64,000 nt of DNA from an uncultured Shewanella sp. (lineage in GTDB: Bacteria; Pseudomonadota; Gammaproteobacteria; Enterobacterales; Shewanellaceae): contig NZ_CANMIO010000015.1 in the NCBI RefSeq assembly GCF_947497935.1, forward strand, positions 1 to 64,000. The letters are read 5' to 3'. How positions within the stretch are numbered: position 1 is the stretch's first letter; every line of letters starts with the position of its first letter. Of the stretch, positions 17,043 through 26,700 are shown one piece after another. The position numbers and the translations under genes were made by a program. Under the pieces are notes generated by a model. The model saw only the letters and a list, made by a program, of their open reading frames with translations. It searched no databases and was not told where the DNA came from.

Positions 17043-17480
17043 ATGCTCATCCAACAAAAATTCGTTAATCTAGATAAAATCAAACTCGTCATTAGCCTCA
17101 GCTAACAAACAAGATAATACCAGTTGAAGGTTAACCCTCGATTAAGCCAACTCAACCCCGCTCCCCTAACAAACTATTCCAGATATTACTCCAACTCAAG
17201 CTTTGCACCGCGAAGGTGTGACAACTTGTATCAATTGTAACCATGCCCAAGTTAATCCATTAAAACTGCATAAAACATCTATATTTCAATACCACAAACT
17301 CGATCTCGATTCGTCTTTTGGAACCACTAGTAAAGATAACTCACCAAAAAATTGAACATATTCACCATAAAAAAAACTGAAATACCTATCAGCTATCGCT
17401 GCATTCATTCTGCCTATTGGCCACAAATGCAACATTCAGATAACAATCTTATTGCACAACTACAACCAAAAGGCAGAACA
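17043..17480. other. divergent control region, LysR 1 / protease 1
   Basis: 438 bp without a gene. It contains TGTGACAACTTGTATC (17217-17232), shared with the equivalent gap before protease 2, and continuing into an ACAA...TTGT inverted arrangement (ACAACTTGTATCAATTGT). No convincing -35/-10 pair could be fixed by eye. The protease reading frame stays open from 17352, but the signal peptide starts at 17481. Confidence 0.5.
17217..17232 (+). promoter_or_regulatory. shared 16-bp motif, candidate LysR operator (copy 1)
   Basis: TGTGACAACTTGTATC, matching 15 of 16 bases of TGTTACAACTTGTATC at 23541-23556. Both lie in LysR-protease divergent gaps about 200-250 bp before the protease start. Confidence 0.5.
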
Positions 17481-20400
17481 ATGAAAATAAAAAAAATAAG
17501 TCTGATGACCCTAGCGGCGATTTATGCCGCAAGTGCAGGGGCGGCGGCCAGCTCAAGCACTGATGACAATATACGGAGTATCGAGATAACTGATGCGATA
17601 CTTAAATATAATGAGGATATTAAAAATCGTAAGCAGCGTAATGGCAGTATCGACACAACTAGAAACAACAAGGGCAAAAACGTTCATCGCGCCATAGCAA
17701 CATCGACAGATAGTAAGGTTCCGTTTCAATACCAAGCCGGACTAACCGGTGAACAAACCTACATTGTGGAGCTAAGCGATAAACCCGTCTCCCTATACCG
17801 CGGTGGGACAGCACATTACCAAGCAACCTCTCCCACGATGAATAATGTGCCTGTCATGCTCAATGCCAGATCACATAATAAGTTGGATGTACACAGCAAT
17901 GCAGTTAAGAGCTACAGTCACTACCTCACCGAAAAGCAAGACTCTGTTTTAGCCTTAATATCCGGGCAGGCAGAACTCAAAAACAGCTATACCTTAGCCT
18001 TTAACGGTATGGCCGTAAAAATGACACAAGAGCAAGCAGCAAGACTCGCTCAAGAGCCTGGCGTACGTAATGTTAGTCTAGAGAAACGCTATGAACTTCA
18101 TAGTGATACAGGGCCAAAGCATATCGCAGCAGATGGGCTATGGACGGGCTCTGCTGCGGATGATAAATACAAAGGTGAAGGTATCGTTATCGGCGTCCTA
18201 GATACCGGTATTAATAGCGATCACCCCTCCTTTGCGCCAGTAGCTGGCGACGGCTACATCCATCAAATGCCAGCACGTTATAACCACTATTTAGGCGATT
18301 GTGAGAAAGCCGAGTTTGCTAGTATGTGTAACGACAAGCTTATCGGCATTCGTTCCTATGAAAGTATCACCGACAGTTACATGGATGGCGCATTCCAGCC
18401 CGAGCAACCCTCTTGGAATATTACCGATCCTAAGCGACCACAAAATGGTGAAGACTACAATGGTCATGGCTCTCACACAGCTTCAACCGCAGCGGGTAAT
18501 GAGCTGTTTAATGTTGACCATGTCCTAGCAACGCCTGGTGAAACAGGAGATGGCGTCCCAACCGGCTTGCAGTTTGAACACATTTCAGGGGTGGCACCAA
18601 GAGCAAATATCATCATGTACCAAGTCTGTTATCCAGGTGATGGTAGCTATGGTGATGGTTATGGCGGCTGCCCTGGTTCAGCACTACTTGCAGGTATTGA
18701 AGATGCGGTTGCCGATGGTGTTGACGTAATTAACTACTCGATAGGTAGCACCTTTGGTACTTTCCCGTGGGACGACCCTATGGAGCTTGGTTTTCTTGCA
18801 GCTCGTGAAGCAGGGATTTCAGTTTCCGCATCGGCAGGGAACTCCTATGCTCCTCAGTATGCTAACCAAGCACGTGGCGCAATTGATCACTTCTCTCCTT
18901 GGTTAACCTCTGTCGCTGCCAGTACACACGGGCGAGAGATTAGCGTTGAAGGCAAGATGATTACAGCTGCTACAGGGGGGGACCAGCCTCTTGCAGATCT
19001 TGAAGGCGCGGGGATCTCAGGGGAATATACAGGTCCAGTGATAGAAGCCAAAGCCTACGGCAGCGAATATGAAAAGTGTAACGATCCTTTCCCTGAAGGT
19101 TTCTTCGACGCCGATCCACAAGGCACACCTTTCTCAACAGCCCCAATCGTTGTTTGTAAGCGTGGTGATATCCCCCGTGTGACTAAGGCGACTAATGTCC
19201 AATCCGGTGGCGCAGGAGGCTTTATTCTCTGGAATGCTAGTTACTCAGATCCCGTTCATAACGACCCTTATGCAATCCCAGGTATTAACATAAATAACAG
19301 TAATTACAATGGTAACTATGCTAACGGTTATTTTGGACTGCAAGATTGGCTAGCCTCAGGAACCGATCACTCGTTAACGATTACAGCTTCTGAAGTGTTC
19401 CTAAGCCAAGGTAGTGCTGACTATGTGGCCGATTTCTCATCACGCGGCCCCAACCTAGAAGCTCCCGATGTCATGTCACCCAACGTAGCAGCACCCGGAG
19501 TCGATGTTTATGCCGCATGGGCCGATGAAATGCCCTTTAGCATGTATGGTATGCCAGCCGATTATGCAGCCATCAGCGGTACCTCGATGGCAGCGCCACA
19601 TGTTGCCGGGGCAATGGCATTGCTGAGCCAATCACATCCTGATTGGACACCAGCTCAGATCCAGTCCGCTTTAATGACTACCGCCTCACTAGAAGGAGTA
19701 ACCCGTTCACGTGATGGTTACCCATTCGATCCTGTAGATGCTGGTCATAGTGATGCTGGTAGCGGTGTTATCAATGTTTCACGAGCTAATCAAGCTGGAT
19801 TATTACTCAATGAAACCACTGAAAATTACCGCGCGGCTAACCCGAATAATGGCGGAAATATCCATACACTCAATCTCCCCTACTTCTACCATGATAGCTG
19901 CTCAGGGACCTGTAGTTGGATACGTACTGTTACCGCAACCCAAGATGGTACTTGGAGCGTGGATGCCAACCCATTTGAAATCGACGGCGCCCCGATGTTA
20001 GAGCTCGAAGTTTCACCAAAGCAATTTACTCTGCAGGCTGGCAAGTCCCAGACTATCAGCTTAAAAGCAAAGGTGTTGCAAGTTGAAGCTATTGGAGCTA
20101 ACTCCTCAGTCATTCAACTATCAGGGGCTGTATCCTTGACACCGAGCAATACTGCCTTACCTAATCAGCATCTTCCTGTCGGTGTGCGTTATAGCGGCGA
20201 TAACCTACCCTCTGAGATTTCAGGCATTATCCATAGAGAGCAAGGGCACACCTTAACGCCAATGCTTAATACAGCAGAGATCCAGTCATTTAATTCGAAA
20301 GTGTTCGGCCTTAATAAAGGTGAGCGACACGATGCAGAACTTCAACGTGCCGAAGTCAGAATGTACTCAGACGGTTTCACACGCCAAGAGATCGAGGATG

Positions 20401-22436
20401 GTGGCGCTAAAGTCATATTTTTCGACGTGCCAGAAGGCACAAAACGTGTCGTTTGGGAGGTGATTTCAGCGCCTAAACATGCCTATACCTCAATTGACTT
20501 AGGTATGGATATAAATGGCGACGAAGAAATTCAATGGCTAGATGAAGCTCTATGTTATTCATGGACCGATAATGGTGACTTCTGTGCTATCAACGACCCA
20601 GTTCCTGGCCGATACTGGGCCATTGCCGCAAACTGGAAGTTTGACTATGAGGATGAAAAAAATCTTGCCGATGAGTTTGCACTCAGTTTAGGCATAGTTG
20701 GAGGAGAAGATGATGGCAATCTTAGTGCTGAAGGTCCTGCAACTAACGATGGCTTAACTCCCTATCAAGTAAAGCTCAACTATAACCTCCCTGGGGCTGT
20801 TGAAGGCGATACCTACTATGGTGTGGTCGCTATGGGCAGTGACGAGTACAACGCCACAAACTTGGGTGACTTTGCCGTTAAGCTGCAACACTTTGGCACA
20901 GATACAGAAATTAACGCCTCACAAACGGCTGCAAAAGAGGGGGATATTGTCGACTTTGTGGTTGAGTTAGCGCCAAACTTACTGGCAGGAGAAAGGGAGT
21001 TTAGCTTAAATGCGAGTTTAAGTGATGGCATTCAATTGATCACAGACTCAGTCAGTGTAGGTGGTGTAGGTAACTACACAGATGGACTAATGGTTGAAGG
21101 CAATCAAATTAGCGTTAATGCCACTCAGCCTTCATCAAGTGACATGCCGCGCCATTATGTGTTTACGACTAATCTTACCGATGCCACCTGTAAGGTACCT
21201 TATGGTGACGATGAAACCTTCTATGATCTACCTATGCAGGGTTTCAATCATATGGGAATTTCAGGTCGGTCAAATCAAACAGTATTAATCCCACTGAGTG
21301 AGAGCGGCTTACCCCATGTACCGCTTTATGGTAATCCAGAAGTGTTTGGTCAAGATGTTCTCGCTATTTCGCCCTTTGGTTATGTACAGTTTGATCCAAT
21401 GCCTGATTTCTGGAATATGAACCTGCCGTTCAATGACAGTTTCCAAACCTTCCCAGATACCATGGTCGCCCCTCTATGGCGCGGTGATGTGAGAATGCCT
21501 GAGCCAACATTAAACTGGGAGACTTTCCGCTATGAGCATGTAGTTTATGGTGCCATTACAGATAAGCACTTTATTTTCCAGTGGGATGGTGGTGAAGAGT
21601 GGAGCGCGTTCTTGAGCGGTAACTCGAATCCAGATCCAGATGCCAAGTTCAATGTTCAAACCATTATTGCAACCGATATCAGCTTCGATGCTGAAACTCC
21701 TGAGATTATTTTTGCATACAAGACACTAGAGTCTAGCAACGATCACCTCGGCTCTATCGGTTTGCACGGATATTGGGGCGAACGCGCAAGTATGGGTCCT
21801 GCTTTTGGATGGCTTAACGACGGATTTGCCTACAAAGATGTAAACGAAAAAGTATCGGCTGGAACAGTTGTCTGCGCCGACTACCGTGGTCCAGAGCAGA
21901 CTGCTGTATCACTTAAATTCTCTGCTCGCGTATCGGCTAACGCTATAGGTAACGAAAACTCACTGATAGTAGAAAGCCAATATGCAGACTCAGAGTTACT
22001 CACTATTACCCATACCTTGGCAGCACCAAGTAATATTACACTAGCGCCTATAGCTGATATGACAATGGAGGAAAACACCAGCTTAGAAGGGCTTAGCGTT
22101 ATTTACAACGATGTGAAAGGCACAGCAAACGGTATGATAGTAAGCGGCGATAATATCACTGCGGCCATCACTGGAGAGCAATTCTCAATCACCCCAGATG
22201 CCGACTGGCATGGCACCACAGAAGTGACCGTTACCGTCCATGATATGGCTTACCCATCGGATCAAGCTTCAACCCGCTTTATGCTGACAGTGAACTCTGA
22301 TGGAGTAGACCCCACTCCACCAGCAGAAGAGTCACCAGATGAGCAACCAGAGTCTGATTCAAGCGGTGGTAGCTTAGGCTTCTTAGGTCTTGCACTACTA
22401 GGTTTGATTGCAGCTGGTCGCAGAAAGCGCAACTAA
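17481..22436 (+). CDS. large secreted S8 (subtilisin-like) protease with GlyGly-CTERM tag, protease 1
   Basis: A 1651-residue exported serine protease. Signal peptide MKIKKISLMTLAAIYAASAG; an inhibitor-I9-like prosegment (TYIVELSDKPVSLYRG ... TLAFNGMAVKM); then the S8 catalytic domain with Asp241 (VLDTGINSDHPSF), His329 (GHGSHTAST) and Ser702 (SGTSMAAPHVAGA). A PA domain (CKRGDIPRVTKATNVQ) is inserted in the catalytic domain, before the Ser. Fn3-like and beta-sandwich domains follow, including a cadherin/VCBS-like module (WHGTTEVTVTVHD). The C-terminus is a Pro/Glu-rich linker, SSGGSLGF, a hydrophobic helix and GRRKRN, the GlyGly-CTERM sorting tag cut by rhombosortase for type II-secreted proteins. 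Confidence 0.95.
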   Translation: MKIKKISLMTLAAIYAASAGAAASSSTDDNIRSIEITDAILKYNEDIKNRKQRNGSIDTTRNNKGKNVHRAIATSTDSKVPFQYQAGLTGEQTYIVELSDKPVSLYRGGTAHYQATSPTMNNVPVMLNARSHNKLDVHSNAVKSYSHYLTEKQDSVLALISGQAELKNSYTLAFNGMAVKMTQEQAARLAQEPGVRNVSLEKRYELHSDTGPKHIAADGLWTGSAADDKYKGEGIVIGVLDTGINSDHPSFAPVAGDGYIHQMPARYNHYLGDCEKAEFASMCNDKLIGIRSYESITDSYMDGAFQPEQPSWNITDPKRPQNGEDYNGHGSHTASTAAGNELFNVDHVLATPGETGDGVPTGLQFEHISGVAPRANIIMYQVCYPGDGSYGDGYGGCPGSALLAGIEDAVADGVDVINYSIGSTFGTFPWDDPMELGFLAAREAGISVSASAGNSYAPQYANQARGAIDHFSPWLTSVAASTHGREISVEGKMITAATGGDQPLADLEGAGISGEYTGPVIEAKAYGSEYEKCNDPFPEGFFDADPQGTPFSTAPIVVCKRGDIPRVTKATNVQSGGAGGFILWNASYSDPVHNDPYAIPGININNSNYNGNYANGYFGLQDWLASGTDHSLTITASEVFLSQGSADYVADFSSRGPNLEAPDVMSPNVAAPGVDVYAAWADEMPFSMYGMPADYAAISGTSMAAPHVAGAMALLSQSHPDWTPAQIQSALMTTASLEGVTRSRDGYPFDPVDAGHSDAGSGVINVSRANQAGLLLNETTENYRAANPNNGGNIHTLNLPYFYHDSCSGTCSWIRTVTATQDGTWSVDANPFEIDGAPMLELEVSPKQFTLQAGKSQTISLKAKVLQVEAIGANSSVIQLSGAVSLTPSNTALPNQHLPVGVRYSGDNLPSEISGIIHREQGHTLTPMLNTAEIQSFNSKVFGLNKGERHDAELQRAEVRMYSDGFTRQEIEDGGAKVIFFDVPEGTKRVVWEVISAPKHAYTSIDLGMDINGDEEIQWLDEALCYSWTDNGDFCAINDPVPGRYWAIAANWKFDYEDEKNLADEFALSLGIVGGEDDGNLSAEGPATNDGLTPYQVKLNYNLPGAVEGDTYYGVVAMGSDEYNATNLGDFAVKLQHFGTDTEINASQTAAKEGDIVDFVVELAPNLLAGEREFSLNASLSDGIQLITDSVSVGGVGNYTDGLMVEGNQISVNATQPSSSDMPRHYVFTTNLTDATCKVPYGDDETFYDLPMQGFNHMGISGRSNQTVLIPLSESGLPHVPLYGNPEVFGQDVLAISPFGYVQFDPMPDFWNMNLPFNDSFQTFPDTMVAPLWRGDVRMPEPTLNWETFRYEHVVYGAITDKHFIFQWDGGEEWSAFLSGNSNPDPDAKFNVQTIIATDISFDAETPEIIFAYKTLESSNDHLGSIGLHGYWGERASMGPAFGWLNDGFAYKDVNEKVSAGTVVCADYRGPEQTAVSLKFSARVSANAIGNENSLIVESQYADSELLTITHTLAAPSNITLAPIADMTMEENTSLEGLSVIYNDVKGTANGMIVSGDNITAAITGEQFSITPDADWHGTTEVTVTVHDMAYPSDQASTRFMLTVNSDGVDPTPPAEESPDEQPESDSSGGSLGFLGLALLGLIAAGRRKRN
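22355..22436 (+). repeat. 82-nt identical 3' end (copy 1 of 2)
   Basis: The last 82 nt of protease 1, encoding the SSGGSLGF tag and GRRKRN end, is identical base for base to 28580-28661 in protease 2. Immediately upstream, corresponding codons differ at many synonymous sites. Confidence 0.95.
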
Positions 22437-22474
22437 GTTCTCCCTATAAAATCAAAAACTAAGAAAACATCAAC

Positions 22475-22497
22475 AGGGCCCTAACGGGCCCTTTTTT
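22475..22497 (+). terminator. terminator after protease 1
   Basis: AGGGCCC-TAAC-GGGCCCT hairpin followed by six T. Confidence 0.9.
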
Positions 22498-22529
22498 CGA
22501 CAAGTCTAATTATGAATATTAACCCAAGG

Positions 22530-23468
22530 CTAATCAAAAAACGGGTTAGCTTGCTTGTTTACCTGCCCATTTCCATTCTCAAGCATCAGCTGCAAGAAAC
22601 GCTTAGCTGCCACACTCACTTGGCTTCTAAGCATCACCACACTAAAACACACATCCAACTGTGGCATATCTACCGGTTTAAAGATATGCAGCTCATCTGT
22701 CACCGCTTCATCCAATAATGCCACCTTAGGTGTCAGTGCTAGCATCTGTGAATGTTGCATTGCCGCTTTAATCGGTGGGAAAGCGTCATAATTTAAAAGC
22801 CCAGCAAAATCACTTCGATATTCAAAAAACAGATCGCCAAACATATCAGCAACGCCTGCGGGTAAATTCCTAGGGATAGCTATTGGGTATTGGCGAATAT
22901 CCTCTAAACTCAAGCTATCACGCTGTGCAAGGGGATGATCTTTTCTGGCACAGAAAACGGCGTTATAGGTGGGTAAATTAAAACATTGAACTAAGGCTTC
23001 GTGGCCTATCTCCTCTCCTCTGACATCTGTCACCAGTAGAGATAATTTTCCCTGAAGCAATTTGACTAAGTTAGCCTGCCAAGTGCCCTCTTCCAATTCA
23101 ACATGCACATCTGGAAAGCGATCGATAAAACGACCTATGGCAGGCCCAAGTATGGTGTTTGCAGGAACCGGGCTAGTGCCTATAGCAAGGTGACCACTGC
23201 TTTTACCCTGTAAATATTGCAACTCTTTACGCAAGGTATCAACACCTTGAATAATGCTTTCGCTATGATTGAGTACCAGCTCTCCCGATGCAGTCAACGA
23301 CATTGCTTGATGACCTCGGATCAACAACTCAGTGCCCAATAACCCCTCTAGCCGCTGAATACTGCGACTCAAAGAAGGCTGCGCCAAGTTCAACCTCTGC
23401 GCCGCCTTTTGGTAGTTCCCCTCTCTAGCTAACACTGTAAAGTTTTTCAAATGCCTAAATTCAATCAA
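22530..23468 (-). CDS. LysR-family regulator divergent from protease 2
   Basis: A 312-residue LTTR. HTH FRHLKNFTVLAREGNYQKAA ... QPSLSRSIQRLEGLLG, then a LysR substrate-binding domain with GHLAIGTSPVPANTILGP. No in-frame ATG lies at the right place; TTG 23468 with GGTGAG close upstream is the likely start. It resembles the LysR at 16140 and has the same relation to a giant protease, so the pair looks like a duplicated regulator-protease unit. It may sense a peptide or nutrient signal, which is speculation. Confidence 0.88.
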   Translation of the reverse strand: MIEFRHLKNFTVLAREGNYQKAAQRLNLAQPSLSRSIQRLEGLLGTELLIRGHQAMSLTASGELVLNHSESIIQGVDTLRKELQYLQGKSSGHLAIGTSPVPANTILGPAIGRFIDRFPDVHVELEEGTWQANLVKLLQGKLSLLVTDVRGEEIGHEALVQCFNLPTYNAVFCARKDHPLAQRDSLSLEDIRQYPIAIPRNLPAGVADMFGDLFFEYRSDFAGLLNYDAFPPIKAAMQHSQMLALTPKVALLDEAVTDELHIFKPVDMPQLDVCFSVVMLRSQVSVAAKRFLQLMLENGNGQVNKQANPFFD

Positions 23469-23540
23469 GACTCACCCAAAGGCCTGTAATTAACATGACG
23501 ACAACATACTGGTGTTAAAAATAATCAACAAGTAAGCCGC

Positions 23541-23556
23541 TGTTACAACTTGTATC
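23541..23556 (+). promoter_or_regulatory. shared 16-bp motif, candidate LysR operator (copy 2)
   Basis: TGTTACAACTTGTATC, one mismatch from 17217-17232. It lies in the 288-bp gap between LysR 2 and protease 2. Confidence 0.5.
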
Positions 23557-23756
23557 CACCAGCATTTAAATCCTGTTGAGAAATAGACAAGCCAAGCCCT
23601 TACTACACAAGCGGTAAGTACCTTTAGCTAGGGTGAGCATATACAACAAGCGTATCGAGGTATACGCATTACGCATTAGCTGAAGACAGCTCACTGCCGT
23701 AAAAAATACAACGCGAAATTAACATTATCGCAACAATAGACAACAAGGAATGGACC

Positions 23757-26700
23757 ATGAAACTCAAGAAAATTAGCGTAGTTACGATGGCTGCGTTATA
23801 TGCTACTGGGTTAGGGACGCTAGTCGCGAATCCTCTATCCATAGACACTACCAATGGTGGCAATAGTGAACTGATTGGCATAAAGCTTACACCAGAGCAA
23901 ATCGAACAATATAAAAACAAGCCAAAACACCCTGGTGTCAATCAAGCAAATCGCCCTGGCCAAGTCGGTATGAACGTGCACCGTGCAGCAAAAGGGAGTA
24001 GCCATAAAGCGCCGTTTGTGTGGGAAGATGAAGTTGAAGGCGAGCATACTTACATCATTCAGTTGATGGATGCACCAATTGCACTATATCAAGGTGAACG
24101 TCCTGACTTTGCTGCGACCTCGCCACGTAGTCAGCAGCCATCGATGCGTAGCAGCGAGCGCTTCGGCACCCTCGACGTTAAAAGCCAAGCGGTAAAAAAT
24201 TACCGCAATTTCCTGACTGAAACTCAAGATTTAACAGCAAGTAAAATCAAAGCGCTAGCACCTAGGGCTGAAATCAAACGCCGCTTTAATGTCGCCCTAA
24301 ACGGTATGACCATGACCTTGAGTCAGCATGAAGCGGCTAAAGTTGCCGAAATGCCAGGTATTAAGGCGGTGACTCGCGCTAAAGAATACAAGCTGTTTAC
24401 CGATGTTGGTCCTAAGCACATTGGGGCCGATATGGTTTGGCAAGGTAGCGGTGTTCCCGACGGCGTAGAGATGCGCGGTGAAGGCATCGTTGCCGGTATC
24501 ATCGATACCGGTATTAACTCAGATCACGCATCATTTGCGGCAGTGGCTGGCGATGGTTACGTTCATAGCAATCCACTCGGCGAAGGTAATTTCGTCGGTG
24601 ATTGTGTTGAATACCCAAACATGTGTAACAGCAAACTGATTGGCGTACGCTCTTACGACATCATCACCGATACCTTTAAAGACCCAGTATTCCAGCCAGA
24701 TCTCCCTGAGTGGGAAGTTGACTACAAACGTGCGCCAACAGGTGAAGATTACAACGGACACGGCTCACACACTGCGGGAACAGTAGCGGGTAACGTCCTG
24801 CACGACATTGCCTTCCAATTAGCTGGAATGACAGAGAAGTCTGATGGTTTTGATACACCATTAGTCTTCCCAGAGATCTCAGGGGTTGCACCTCGTGCCA
24901 ACATTATTGCTTACCAAGTCTGTTACCCTGGCGGTGGCTCATTTGGTGAGACCTATGGTGGCTGTCCAGGTGATGCGCTGGTAGCCGCAATTGAAGATGC
25001 GATTGTTGATGGCGTAGACGTGATTAACTTCTCTATTGGTGGTCTTGAAAGCTTGCCTTGGTACGATGCTATTGAAATGGCATTCCTATCGGCACGTGAA
25101 GCAGGGATCTCCGTTGCAGCCTCGGCAGGTAACTGGGGCCAATATGGTCCATCTTATATTGACCACGTATCACCTTGGTTAACCTCTGTTGCTGCAAGTA
25201 CTCACGGCCGTCAAATTGAGCCTGTTGCGGGTCGCATTAGTGACTATGTGGGTGCCAATGCGCCTGAGGATATCGAAGGTTACGGGATCACAGGTGACTT
25301 TACCGGTAACTTAGTCGATGCTGCAGATTTTGGCGATGAACTGTGTTTAGAGCCATTTGCAGAAGGTACCTTTGAAAGTGACGATATTGTCCTATGTAAG
25401 CGTGGTGATATTGCCCGTGTACAAAAAGGCGTTAACGTTGCCGAAGGTGGCGCAGGTGGCGTAATCCTTTATAACGCTATCTCTTGGGATGATGGTCGAG
25501 GCGGTAATAGCCTTAACTTAAACCCATTCCCAATCCCAGGCATGCACATAGATATGGCATCGGGTAATGCACTTGTGGACTGGGTAGCTGATTCAGAGGC
25601 TGCGCCTCAGCTAAGTATCTACGCGTCTGAAATCACTACCACAGAACGTGAAGCCGATATCTTAGCGAACTTCTCATCTCGTGGACCAAGTACCACTAAC
25701 CCAAATACTATGGTGCCTAACGTATCAGCACCGGGTGTCGATGTTTTTGCGGCCTACTCAGATGAAATGCCATTTAGCCTGTACCCTGCACCAAGCGATT
25801 ATGTTGCAATCAGCGGTACCTCAATGTCAGGTCCCCATGTAGCGGGTGCACTGGCCTTGCTAACACAGGCACACCCTCAGTGGACGCCAGCGATGATCCA
25901 GTCAGCATTGATGATGACCGCACAATCAGGCAAAGCCTATAACAATGATTATCCACCGACACTTGAAACGGCCAACTTCCATCAAATGGGTAGTGGTGTT
26001 ATCAATGTGGCTAGAGCAGTAAAAGCTGGCCTAGTCATGGATGAAAATGGTGACAACTACCGCGCAGCTAACCCAATGGAAGGCGGAGATGTGTCAGCGC
26101 TTAACGTACCTTATCTAGTCAATGCTGAGTGTCAAAGCACTTGTACTTGGATGCGTACCTTTACCGCAACACAAGATGGTGAGTGGACTGTTGATTCTGA
26201 AGTACTAGACATGGACGGTGCGCCGTTCTTAGAGCTAGATGTTTATCCAAAGACCTTTACGGTTAAAGCGGGTGAAACCCAGAGCATCATGGTAACCGCC
26301 AAGGTACTGGATGTGACTTCGGTTAACGCCAGCTCAGCGAACCTCGATCTGTTTGGTAAGGTTAATCTAACACCTGCAGATAAAGCTGTGCCGAACCAGT
26401 ACCTACCCGTTATTGCAAGCTTTAGCGGTTCGAATCTTCCAGAAATCGTATCGGGTCTTATCCACCGTGATAACGGTACCTTGTTGACGCCTGAGCTAAT
26501 GACAAAAGAGATTGCAGAACTCAATGTTAAAGTTCACGGCCTAACTGCCGGTGATGTGGTTGAAAGCCAGCTAAGCGCGGCCTATGTCGACTTCGAAGAT
26601 CCTGAAACCATGCTAGACAATCCTGGGATCAAGGTGCACTTCTTTGACGTACCAGAAGGCACAGCTCGTATTGTTTGGGAGCAGGTATCAGAAGATAAAG

